Source of the DNA: an uncultured Bacteroides sp.
Lineage (GTDB): Bacteria > Bacteroidota > Bacteroidia > Bacteroidales > Bacteroidaceae
Direction of reading: 5' to 3'
DNA: 64,000 nt
Assembly: GCA_959606905.1 (NCBI GenBank)
Contig: CAUHML010000002.1
Coordinates: 75,980-139,979, forward strand
Under the pieces are notes generated by a model. That model searched no databases. It saw nothing but the letters and a program-made list of their open reading frames with translations, and was not told where the DNA came from. The position numbers and the translations under genes are program-made. Below, piece after piece: positions 18,463 to 26,480 of this stretch. How positions within the stretch are numbered: position 1 is the stretch's first letter; the number at the start of each line of letters is the position of its first letter.

Positions 18463-18942
18463 ATGAAGGATTCAGATGTTAAAATCATCCGCCCGGATGT
18501 CCGGCAATTTGTGATAAATGAGTTACATTTGTTGTTGTTGCTTGTACTAGGTGTACTTTGCTGTGGTTTAGAGGAAATACCTTTCAGTGATATACTAAAG
18601 ATAAGTTGTCTGCTACTGATGTTCTACTTAGCTTATAGTTGTCTGTTCCTGCTACGTTGTCGATTCACCATTACGGGTGAACAGCTGATTTATGAGCGTG
18701 GCGTGTTTTCAAGGAAATCGGATTTTATCGAACTATATCGTGTGGTGGACTTTAAGGAGAACCGTTCGTTATTGCAGCAACTTGTCGGGTTGAAAACTGT
18801 GGTGGTTTATTCCGGTGATCGGACGCATCCGCATCTGGTGATAACAGGTGTGCATAATCGTGTACCATTAGTGGCGATTATCCGTGAACGCGTGGAGTAT
18901 AATAAACAAAGGAAGGGAATTTATGAGATTACAAACCGTTAA
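18463..18942 (+). CDS. Membrane protein with bacterial PH domain
   Basis: Two transmembrane segments at about residues 20-60 are followed by a bPH_2 (YdbT/YdbS-like) domain with the pattern FTITGEQLIYERGVFSRK, then a turn and HLVITGVHN. The frame can also start at TTG 18457; ATG 18463 is preferred. Its 3' end overlaps the next gene by 20 bp. Function on the element is unknown; related domains sit in membrane-anchored proteins. Confidence 0.75.
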   Translation: MKDSDVKIIRPDVRQFVINELHLLLLLVLGVLCCGLEEIPFSDILKISCLLLMFYLAYSCLFLLRCRFTITGEQLIYERGVFSRKSDFIELYRVVDFKENRSLLQQLVGLKTVVVYSGDRTHPHLVITGVHNRVPLVAIIRERVEYNKQRKGIYEITNR

Positions 18943-19615
18943 GTTATTGTTCATGACAGGTCTTCTGATTTATGCTGGTAGTCTGTCTGCACAGGTGTAT
19001 CAAAATCCTTTGGAGTGGATGGCTCTCGGAGAAGGAAATGAGTCTATAAATAAGGAGATATCATCACAGATAAAGGGACAGACTGAAACGGCTGTTTTGC
19101 AAAATACTATTGCTGCCGAATTCAAAAAGATTCATGAATGGGAGAGAAAATACAGTGACTATACCAAAACAGTAAGCGGTTATGCTTCATCCCTAAAGGC
19201 AGCCAGTTGCATCTATGATGATGCGTTACGCATCTTTATTACACTTGGGAATTTGAAAAAAGCCTGTGAAGAGAATCCACAGGGGATAGTAGCTTCCATT
19301 CCTATGAATACATTGTATTTGGAAACGGCGACAGAACTTGTGTCCACGTTTACCCTGATACGGAATGCAGTGGCTAAAGGTGGTTCAACAAATATGCTGA
19401 CAGGTGCGGAGCGCTCAGAAACATTGTGGGCCATCAATGACAAACTGGCTGAGTTCAACAAGAAGATTCACCGGCTTTATTTGAGTATCCGTTATTATAC
19501 TCTGCTGGATGTATGGTATAACTTGTCGGCTGGAATGATAGAGCGGATACCTGGCACTATCGCCCGACAAGCGCATGAACGTTGGCGGAGAGCTGCTAGA
19601 AGTGTTTCATATTAA
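18923..19615 (+). CDS. Exported element-associated protein, paralogue of the gene at 26.5 kb
   Basis: A signal peptide ends near GSLSAQV, and the start at ATG 18923 follows an AAAGGAAGGG Shine-Dalgarno; an in-frame GTG at 18884 is less likely. The mature protein is helical. It is homologous across its length to the protein at 26481-27209, as seen in the shared pattern around ENPQGIVAS / QHPSGAFAT and in the C-terminal Arg/Trp-rich end. Such proteins occur in Bacteroidetes transfer regions and may be periplasmic parts of the mating machinery. The island of minus-strand cargo begins just downstream. Confidence 0.7.
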   Translation: MRLQTVKLLFMTGLLIYAGSLSAQVYQNPLEWMALGEGNESINKEISSQIKGQTETAVLQNTIAAEFKKIHEWERKYSDYTKTVSGYASSLKAASCIYDDALRIFITLGNLKKACEENPQGIVASIPMNTLYLETATELVSTFTLIRNAVAKGGSTNMLTGAERSETLWAINDKLAEFNKKIHRLYLSIRYYTLLDVWYNLSAGMIERIPGTIARQAHERWRRAARSVSY

Positions 19616-19792
19616 TGGTAGATGAGAAGGGAAAGAAATATGATAAAGGTAGACACTGATGGCTTTTTGTATCTTAACGCATAGAGAAAACCTCTTTATA
19701 TAAGTAAAAATATGGTTTCATTGGCAATGATGCCTTGGCTATTTACAATTGATAGCTAATATATTATTTATATTGGTAGTGTAACATGGAGA

Positions 19793-20311
19793 CTAATAAT
19801 ACTCTGTTTCGGGTACTAAGTAAAGACTATCTCCTTGGGGGAAAAATTTGTAATATTGAAACGTTCCTCTACGTGAATCTTTTATTGTGTCTTCATACGT
19901 TATAGCTATTCCAATTTCAATCAAGTTTTGAGAGTTTAAACAGATGCTATCTTTAATATAATTTGCAAAACAAACAGCACTTGAGAAAGTGCAGTTTGCA
20001 TAATAACAGGTTGTATCTTCTGTTATAAACTCTATTGCGTATCTATATTGAGATGAAAAATCAATCGGTATATTATGTATCATTATGTCTTCTCCCAAGC
20101 TATCAACATTAACGTACATTCTATCAATTTTATTCCAAGACTGCTCTTTTTTCAGTTTTTCAAAATATTTTTTTTCGTTTATTGATAATTCCGGTTGTTT
20201 AGGTATTGAATTTGCCATAAATAGTCCCGGATACGGAAAAATGCAGGCTCCGATAATGATAACTGTCCAAAGCAAAACCAACAGTGTACGTTTTATTATT
20301 TTCTTTTTCAT
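19793..20311 (-). CDS. Candidate T6SS immunity protein, second tandem copy
   Basis: This 172-residue protein has one N-terminal membrane anchor after the basic start MKKKIIKRT, then a periplasmic-type domain with an IPIDFSS motif. It is a clear paralogue of the upstream gene (20314-20838): the first ~30 codons are nearly identical even at DNA level. The ATG lies 2 bp after the upstream stop, so translation is coupled. As last gene of the Hcp-toxin operon it is plausibly an immunity or orphan-immunity protein; the anchor suggests a periplasmic target. No named family is recognised. Confidence 0.7.
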   Translation of the reverse strand: MKKKIIKRTLLVLLWTVIIIGACIFPYPGLFMANSIPKQPELSINEKKYFEKLKKEQSWNKIDRMYVNVDSLGEDIMIHNIPIDFSSQYRYAIEFITEDTTCYYANCTFSSAVCFANYIKDSICLNSQNLIEIGIAITYEDTIKDSRRGTFQYYKFFPQGDSLYLVPETEYY

Positions 20312-20313
20312 AG

Positions 20314-20838
20314 CTAGTTAGGCATAATTATATAATTATGACCTAATGAAATACTATCTTTATGTAAGTCAAATTTATAATATTTGTATTTATCGCTATT
20401 ACCTGATTTCTCAGTAGGATGGTTGTACTCTATTACTACTTCAATGTTTGCCAAATTTGGTGATTTGAAACATATACTATCTCTAACATATTTAGCGATA
20501 GTAAAAGCATGTTCTTGTGTATTGTTATTGAAGTAAAAAATAGTATCTTCCGTGCCCAGACTTATTGTATAGATATATTTAGACGAGAAATCAATCGGTA
20601 TGTTTCGTATCATTATATCTCGCCCTAAGCTGTCGATATTCATGTACATTCTATCGATTTCATTCCAGGACTGTTTTCTTAGTTTCTCAAAGTATTTTTT
20701 TTCACTCGTTGATAATTCTGGTTGCTTAGGCAGAGAATTTGCCATAAATAGCGCAGGATAAGGAAAAATATATATAGCGATAATGATAGCTGTCCAAAGC
20801 AAAACCAACAGTGTACGTTTTATTATTTTCTTTTTCAT
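20314..20838 (-). CDS. Candidate T6SS immunity protein, first tandem copy
   Basis: The start is placed at ATG 20838 (MKKKIIKRT), preceded by AAAGGA; a frame extends upstream to 20910 but has no support. The protein has a single N-terminal membrane anchor and a ~135-residue periplasmic domain, paralogous to the protein encoded at 19793-20311. The region shared with that gene includes about 45 identical bases at the 5' end. Duplication of immunity genes next to a T6SS effector is well known as protection against related toxins; that role is inferred here. Confidence 0.7.
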   Translation of the reverse strand: MKKKIIKRTLLVLLWTAIIIAIYIFPYPALFMANSLPKQPELSTSEKKYFEKLRKQSWNEIDRMYMNIDSLGRDIMIRNIPIDFSSKYIYTISLGTEDTIFYFNNNTQEHAFTIAKYVRDSICFKSPNLANIEVVIEYNHPTEKSGNSDKYKYYKFDLHKDSISLGHNYIIMPN

Positions 20839-20964
20839 TACTAATCCTTTCTCTCTTTTTTCATGTGATTGTGATAAAAGGTATCTATTCTCTTTGCTAT
20901 AATAATTCAATATGTGTGGTTACGTAAATTTTGATGGTATCTTTTACACTATGGTTATCTCCAT

Positions 20965-21396
20965 TTAAATAAATTTGGGATACCATCTTCTCAATATAAT
21001 ATATAATGCGAAACAAAATGAATAAATAATAGGATATACCACTCCCAATAAAATGGGAAGAGCATACTCTTCCCTTGAACTTCCAATAGTTCGATTCCCA
21101 CCAAACAAATACAACAACTTTTCATATAAGTAATTATTCATAGCTGAATCAATACATAAAAACACAACAAGTAATATACAAGACATAAGCAACAGTGTAA
21201 TCCTATGTATAAGCCATCTATTATTCTTTTTTCGTATGATGAATATAGCTATCAAAGTAATAAGCAGCCATAATAATGAGAATCCTATTCCTGAATTTAT
21301 AAACAGATATATCCGGTTATTCAGCCCACCAATTAGATTTAAAAGTTCACAAAATTCGGATAAAAAATTACTACAATAGTTCCGTTCAGTAAGCAC
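20965..21396 (-). CDS. Three-helix membrane protein in the Hcp-toxin island
   Basis: The 143-residue protein, starting at GTG 21396, has three predicted membrane helices (about residues 37-54, 66-84 and 110-132). No family was recognised. Position between candidate immunity genes suggests an immunity or accessory role. The non-ATG start and the non-coding gap upstream leave the exact N-terminus open. Confidence 0.5.
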   Translation of the reverse strand: MLTERNYCSNFLSEFCELLNLIGGLNNRIYLFINSGIGFSLLWLLITLIAIFIIRKKNNRWLIHRITLLLMSCILLVVFLCIDSAMNNYLYEKLLYLFGGNRTIGSSREEYALPILLGVVYPIIYSFCFALYIILRRWYPKFI

Positions 21397-21421
21397 GTCA
21401 ATATCATATAGGTAATATGCT

Positions 21422-21607
21422 CTATTTTATTTCCCAAAACCATACTTCTTTTGATTTATTTTTATCACTGTACCAACCATCCCAATATAGCCCTAAGGTA
21501 TTTGTTAGAAAGTTGGATACCCTGCCTTGGCTTCGTAATTTATCAACTCCTCTGATAATATGTAATAGATGAAATTTTATAAAATCACCTAAAACGATTA
21601 TGTTTTG
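21422..21607 (-). pseudogene. Start-less coding remnant, probable decayed immunity gene
   Basis: Between the 137-aa gene and the three-helix gene, the minus strand has an open frame of about 60 codons ending in TAG at 21424-21422. Its composition is clearly protein-like (for example GLYWDGWYSDKNKSKEVWFW near its end), but no usable start codon precedes it. It overlaps the end of the upstream gene in another frame. This looks like the C-terminal scar of a former gene, consistent with turnover of immunity genes. Confidence 0.5.
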
Positions 21608-21998
21608 TCAAATATGTACTGGCTGGATAGAATCCTAGAAACTTTCTTTTCTTTTGTCTTTTATAATATCCATTTTCATCTAAATATACATCCAATCTCC
21701 AAAAATTAATATCTTCTTTTTTAAAGATATCACCATAATTTCTCATAAAAATTGCGATTTCATCATCTTCATTCCAATTATATGTATATGGAATTCTATA
21801 TATAGCAATATAATCTTTTATATATAATTTATCTTGTTCTCCACTATATGTACATACAACCTTTCCCAAATATTCATATTCGTTGGGACTATGAAAAATA
21901 ATGGTAGGACAAAGCATATAATAGAAATACAGTACCATTATTATACTTAATATAATGCTCCATCTGACTATAGCGAACTTCTTTACTTTGCAAAACAT
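21585..21998 (-). CDS. Probable cognate immunity protein of the Hcp-toxin
   Basis: The 137-residue protein has one N-terminal membrane anchor (residues ~10-30) and a Tyr-rich, charged periplasmic-type domain. Its start overlaps the end of the Hcp-toxin gene by 16 bp. The gene directly after a polymorphic toxin, and overlapping it, is normally its immunity gene. Membrane anchoring with an outside domain suggests that the toxin is met in the periplasm. No named immunity family is recognised. Confidence 0.72.
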   Translation of the reverse strand: MFCKVKKFAIVRWSIILSIIMVLYFYYMLCPTIIFHSPNEYEYLGKVVCTYSGEQDKLYIKDYIAIYRIPYTYNWNEDDEIAIFMRNYGDIFKKEDINFWRLDVYLDENGYYKRQKKRKFLGFYPASTYLTKHNRFR

Positions 21999-23368
21999 AC
22001 ATGTTTCAATTTACTTTCAGTCATTATTGCGGCATCTAATGCATTCAAAATATCTTGTGCAGTCAATGTTTCAGCAAATCTCCCATATTTATAATATAGG
22101 TTAAAACCTATTTTTATAGCAGTCTTATCATCGCCTGTATCTTCTGCATTTCCGCCCTTACTATCTATTATTTGAGCTAAATCTGCACCATTTAATAAAG
22201 TATCCTCATCAAATCCTACACTCAACCCCACATAACCATAATGAATATTTGACCAAACATCGTAATAATAATCATAATCCTTGTACTTATGATAATAACT
22301 TTTGTATATAACTTGTGTTTGGGGATGAGTTCTCTCAACAGCCAAATGGCGAAATTTATCTCTGATTTTTGGCTTGTGATCCCAAGGCCTTTTGGCAAAG
22401 ACTCTTTCTATCCATAATATTTTGGCTTTCAAAAGATTTTGAGGCTCTGGCGGATTTAAATATTTCCCTATTGATTTATTGTTTTTCCATTCTTCATATC
22501 TCTTTTTATATTCTTCATCCAATGTCCAATACCTGATACTATCGGCTATTTGGCTTCTCGTATTTGTTTTTATTTCATTAACAATGTATTCTGCAATAGC
22601 AATTGCTCCATCAACATGTTTACATCGCACCATTGTTTTCTCACTAACTTTAACTGTCGGAGATTGGAGATAAGGCATTATTATTATTTCTTTGTCGAGC
22701 CATTCTTTTTTGATTGTGAGCTTTATGACTTCTCCTTGTTTTTTAAGCTTTTCTCTTTTTCCTTCAATTTCCACCATCCATTTTACGCGATTCCTGTCGT
22801 TTTGTGAAACATTGATATTATAGTTCTTTACCCTATATTCAACCTCGGTATTGAGATAAGCTGTTTTTGCTCCTTTTACAGCCGTAACCAATGGAGTTGA
22901 CATTGCCTGCGGTTCAGTCCTCACAATATACTTAACCTCTTCCTCTTCATATTCTTGCCAGCCGGTTGCATATTCATCGCTTCTGTCAAGCCGGAGCATT
23001 TTATTATTAATATCCAATCTCATGGGGCTTATGGCAACATTCGTGGTCATGTTTAAACATCCTGCACGTTGCATTTCTTCTATGAATTGGTATATATACG
23101 CATCCTCAAACTCTATCCGTTTGATGCAAACTTCGTCATCTCCCGAAAGGACTTCAATCGAACCGGTTACTTTCGGCTTATCTTTACTTGTCATTAGGCG
23201 GAACAATTCCGAATCTTCAGTAGATTCGACTTGTGCAAAAATCTCTCCACCATAAATATGGCTACAAGGACGTCCTTTCTGATCTACATCTCTTTGAAAT
23301 GCATGACTAAATCGAAGAATATCATACTTCTGATTATTGACTTTTAAAACAGCTTTTGTTAAATTCAT
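21983..23368 (-). CDS. TssD (Hcp)-toxin fusion with polymorphic toxin type 44 domain
   Basis: Residues ~1-130 are an Hcp/TssD tube domain with the same signature as the T6SS tssD at 61607 (FQRDVDQKGRPCSHIYGG against FKRDVDQKGRPASHVYGG). The middle (~150-260) resembles an Ig-like linker seen in such effectors. The last ~130 residues match the polymorphic toxin type 44 domain: PKIRDKF, then YYYDVWSNIHYGYVGLSVGF, then TAQDILNALDAA. It should be a specialised effector carried inside the T6SS tube. The start is ATG 23368, since the upstream TTG at 23374 is not needed. It lies 15 bp after the TonB-domain gene. The toxin's chemistry is not established here. Confidence 0.9.
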   Translation of the reverse strand: MNLTKAVLKVNNQKYDILRFSHAFQRDVDQKGRPCSHIYGGEIFAQVESTEDSELFRLMTSKDKPKVTGSIEVLSGDDEVCIKRIEFEDAYIYQFIEEMQRAGCLNMTTNVAISPMRLDINNKMLRLDRSDEYATGWQEYEEEEVKYIVRTEPQAMSTPLVTAVKGAKTAYLNTEVEYRVKNYNINVSQNDRNRVKWMVEIEGKREKLKKQGEVIKLTIKKEWLDKEIIIMPYLQSPTVKVSEKTMVRCKHVDGAIAIAEYIVNEIKTNTRSQIADSIRYWTLDEEYKKRYEEWKNNKSIGKYLNPPEPQNLLKAKILWIERVFAKRPWDHKPKIRDKFRHLAVERTHPQTQVIYKSYYHKYKDYDYYYDVWSNIHYGYVGLSVGFDEDTLLNGADLAQIIDSKGGNAEDTGDDKTAIKIGFNLYYKYGRFAETLTAQDILNALDAAIMTESKLKHVCFAK

Positions 23369-23383
23369 ATGCAATTTGCTTTG

Positions 23384-24748
23384 TTATTTTTTGTCTAGTT
23401 TGAAGATTACCGGAAAGGTGTATTCTACTTTCACGGCTTTGCCTCGCTGTGTACCCGGTTTCCACTTTGGCATCAGTTCTACTATACGGAGAGCTTCTTT
23501 GTCCAAATCAGAATCTATGCCACGTACTAAAGTCGGTTCGGTGACAGAACCGTCCTTGCCAATTATAACTTTTACAATAGCTGTTCCCTGTATGCTATTC
23601 TTACGGGCATGTTCAGGATATTGAATATTTGCAGCAATAAAATCCAGCATTGCTTTTGTCCCTCCCGGAAATTCCGGCATGATTTCCACTGTTTCATAGA
23701 CGGGTTCTTTCACTTGTTCCTGTTCTATCTGTTGTGTACTTTCACTCTTTTCCATTGCTCTCAATAAATTTTCAGGAATGGGCGTTCTTTTCACCCTCTT
23801 CCATTCATTTTCATTGTCTGTCAGTCGAAATTCAGCCATCATTAAAATGGGTTTTCTGTCAATATCGACTTTGTAAAAATAGCGATAAAGCCCCGGTTTA
23901 TTCGGATGCACATCCGGATAAAGAGAAGCACTCAAGGTCCGTTCTCCTTTATTAAGTATCACATAACCAATATCAAAGAAATTGGCGTTCATCGGTAATT
24001 CCCTCCAAATACCCTTTTCATCCTTGAAAGTGATATAATAATGTTCACCACATTCAATTTCCTTTCCACTAAAATTATTGAGAATAAATGTCGCTTGCTC
24101 TACTTCCGTCGAATAGACCGGATATTCGGGACGTATATAAATGCCGAGCGTGTCGCTTGTGCCCACCTTTTCATTGATGATGGGCACTTCTGTGCCATTG
24201 AAGCGAAAAGCCGGGGAATCCATCACTTTCTCCCGGAATTCTTTCCGCTTTTCAGGAGTATTCATAATCATATTAATCTCTACATGGTGCAGCCCCACAC
24301 CATATCCTGTTATGTTTCTTCTTATTTTTTCATTCCCTGCCTTTTCCAGTTTCTTGCTTAGCTCCTCTTTGATGGCAAGCAATTGCTTTTGTGAATAGTT
24401 ACTTCCCCCTATAAGTTCTATCCTAAAGTGCTTATTTCCGGCAGCCTTCTCCAATTCCTGCCGTGCTATTACTGTATCCCCCGTAACCTGAAAGACAAGT
24501 TCGGATTTATCGAAATAGATGCCTTCAATGAAATCAGGACAATTAGGGGTTTCCAAGGAAAGTCCCGCAATATGTGGGTCATTACCATAAACTTTGCCCA
24601 ATGTGTCCAGTATCTCCATTCCTTCCGATTGGTCATAGGGCTGTTCTATGCTATCATTTACTAATTTATTTTCTTTTACATGGTTCTCTTTATTCATCTT
24701 GCATGATGAAAGAATCATTAAGAAAAGGATATAATAGATTTTGTTCAT
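23384..24748 (-). CDS. Lipoprotein with TonB C-terminal domain
   Basis: The 454-residue protein has a lipoprotein signal peptide (lipobox ILSSC, Cys16). The C-terminal ~90 residues are a TonB C-terminal domain: MPEFPGG start, IQYPEHARKN, GTAIVKVIIGKDGSV and a final PVIFKL. It lacks the N-terminal membrane anchor of true TonB and cannot energise transporters by itself; related Bacteroidetes proteins (M56-type or stand-alone) are of unclear role. Residues ~75-160 resemble the N-terminal domain of the serine protease encoded upstream. It shares a direction and only 15 bp with the Hcp-toxin gene, so it may be an effector accessory. Confidence 0.75.
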   Translation of the reverse strand: MNKIYYILFLMILSSCKMNKENHVKENKLVNDSIEQPYDQSEGMEILDTLGKVYGNDPHIAGLSLETPNCPDFIEGIYFDKSELVFQVTGDTVIARQELEKAAGNKHFRIELIGGSNYSQKQLLAIKEELSKKLEKAGNEKIRRNITGYGVGLHHVEINMIMNTPEKRKEFREKVMDSPAFRFNGTEVPIINEKVGTSDTLGIYIRPEYPVYSTEVEQATFILNNFSGKEIECGEHYYITFKDEKGIWRELPMNANFFDIGYVILNKGERTLSASLYPDVHPNKPGLYRYFYKVDIDRKPILMMAEFRLTDNENEWKRVKRTPIPENLLRAMEKSESTQQIEQEQVKEPVYETVEIMPEFPGGTKAMLDFIAANIQYPEHARKNSIQGTAIVKVIIGKDGSVTEPTLVRGIDSDLDKEALRIVELMPKWKPGTQRGKAVKVEYTFPVIFKLDKK

Positions 24749-24863
24749 GATGTCTCTTTTTTACGGGTTTATAGACAATAACAAAAATACAAAATATATA
24801 CTTTTATCAAGGGACATTCAAATTTTAATTTGCACCAGAAATGTCTTTCGGCTTTTATTTCCC

Positions 24864-24877
24864 GGTTTAATTAAACC
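24864..24877. repeat. Perfect 14-bp palindrome upstream of the TonB-domain gene
   Basis: GGTTTAATTAAACC reads the same on both strands. It lies between the protease terminator and the start of the TonB-domain gene and could be an operator. No regulator is known. Confidence 0.4.
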
Positions 24878-24889
24878 AGAACATAAAAT

Positions 24890-24920
24890 AAGAGGGTATT
24901 CGTTGCCGACCTACCCTCTT
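24890..24920 (-). terminator. Hairpin terminator after the serine protease gene
   Basis: AAGAGGGTA (24890-24898) pairs with TACCCTCTT (24912-24920), a 9-bp stem with a 13-nt loop, starting 13 bp after the protease stop on the minus strand and followed by an AT-rich run. It would separate the protease transcript from the downstream TonB/Hcp-toxin operon. Confidence 0.65.
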
Positions 24921-24933
24921 GTGATTTACTGGC

Positions 24934-26094
24934 TTAATACATCGTTAGATTAAATCTACTATTAATATTACTAATTTTACACATATATGCAGTCGTACCA
25001 TCTCCGGCACTAAGAATTCCTATCGGATTGTTGCTTGTTAAGTAACATAAACCTCCACTATCTCCTCCCTGACTATACACGCTGACTTCTATGAAATCAT
25101 TCATCGTTTTATAGATGGTTTCACCTCCTTCTTTATAAGAAATATGTGCATCGGTACTCGGACTTACAATGGTGCCACTTTTAACGGCAGCTGTCTTGGC
25201 TCCTTCTAATTTAATAGAGGTGCCTTTTTTGAAACTTGTTCCTAATGTTGTTGATATTTTCGCCCCTCCGAATTTAGTTGTGTAAGTAAAGGAGAATATC
25301 CCGGTATCATAGGGAATAAAGGCTCCGTCCACCTTTTCAGTAACAGTACAATATGTCGGCTGATTCAACAACTCATTTTCATATTCCATGAATATAGATG
25401 TATTGTGAGGAACATGACCGGCTGTAACTATACCGACATTTCCAGCAGCGTCTTTAGCTCGATAGCCGATGCTTCCTGTTGATGTTGTTCCCAATCTGTT
25501 TATTTGGGCACAAGGTTTCATTTCCAAAGCACATCCTTGAGGGATTCCATTGGATTGTTCAAACTTTATTAGAGGGGATGAAGATACCTTATTTTTGAAT
25601 TCTGCTATATTGGCAGGTGTGCAATTCATGCGTATAACTACTCTGTTAAATTCTTCATCAACAGCTAATGCAGACCATTCTATTCCTTCAATAAATTTGT
25701 AATTAGATTCATTTGAGAAAAAAACGCTTATCTGTCCCTTCAGTGAACTTAGTTCATTGTAGGAATATTCACAGGGGATTAATCTAATATTGGTAGATTT
25801 TGTTCTATCCTGATATTCATTTTCAATATTCTGGGTTACATCTCCTTTAATCAGAATAGCTACTTCTCCATTTTTGATATACGTTCCACCATAATTATTC
25901 GGATAAACTATATCAATCTCACCGGAACGAGTATTAGACATAAAAGATTCATCCAAATTCATACAGATTTGATCGACGTTTACTTCTTGTAAAGGAGGAG
26001 TGTTTACTACCGATCCATTGTCCATATTATCGGAACATGATGCAATGAATGTACTTAATAACATTGATAATAACAAAATTTTCTTTTTCATCAT
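24934..26094 (-). CDS. S1-family (chymotrypsin-like) serine protease lipoprotein
   Basis: The 386-residue protein has a lipoprotein signal (Cys20 in FIASC), a prodomain-like N-terminal part (~60-190) and a trypsin-fold protease domain. The triad is visible: His in VTAGHV, Asp in DTGIFSF, and Ser in GGDSGG near residue 346. Secreted alpha-lytic-type proteases have a similar prodomain plus protease layout. Surface or periplasmic location is expected. A domain similar to its N-terminal part occurs in the TonB-domain lipoprotein downstream. It could degrade incoming proteins or act in envelope processing; function is unproven. Confidence 0.85.
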   Translation of the reverse strand: MMKKKILLLSMLLSTFIASCSDNMDNGSVVNTPPLQEVNVDQICMNLDESFMSNTRSGEIDIVYPNNYGGTYIKNGEVAILIKGDVTQNIENEYQDRTKSTNIRLIPCEYSYNELSSLKGQISVFFSNESNYKFIEGIEWSALAVDEEFNRVVIRMNCTPANIAEFKNKVSSSPLIKFEQSNGIPQGCALEMKPCAQINRLGTTSTGSIGYRAKDAAGNVGIVTAGHVPHNTSIFMEYENELLNQPTYCTVTEKVDGAFIPYDTGIFSFTYTTKFGGAKISTTLGTSFKKGTSIKLEGAKTAAVKSGTIVSPSTDAHISYKEGGETIYKTMNDFIEVSVYSQGGDSGGLCYLTSNNPIGILSAGDGTTAYMCKISNINSRFNLTMY

Positions 26095-26480
26095 TTTTTG
26101 TGTTTAAAAGGTTATTAAATATTCAGTGAATTTTTAGTACTCACATCATTTGTATTCTATTTTTTGTGTTTTCTTGAAATTATACCCTCTTAATATATAA
26201 GATGCAGAAATTCGGTTTTACTATCCATTTTTTATAAGAAAATATTTTTTATTGTTCTAATTTGTGGTGGATGACTTGAAGCTAAATTCGCTTTTGTAGA
26301 TTCTAATCCTATGTTATTGTACCAAAGGATAATGTGTTATGTAATGTACGATTTTCATATACGATGATTGTTTGATGCGAAATTAAAATTAAAAAAACAG
26401 AGCTTTTTCCTTATCTCTTTTCCCTTCACTGATAATCTGTATTCCTTTGTCAGAAAATGATAATCGTGTTTTTAACAGAT
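26095..26480. other. Divergent intergenic region at the right edge of the cargo island
   Basis: About 386 bp of AT-rich DNA separate the leftward protease gene from the rightward backbone gene. It should hold both promoters, but no exact -7 match was found. No gene is seen. Confidence 0.5.
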
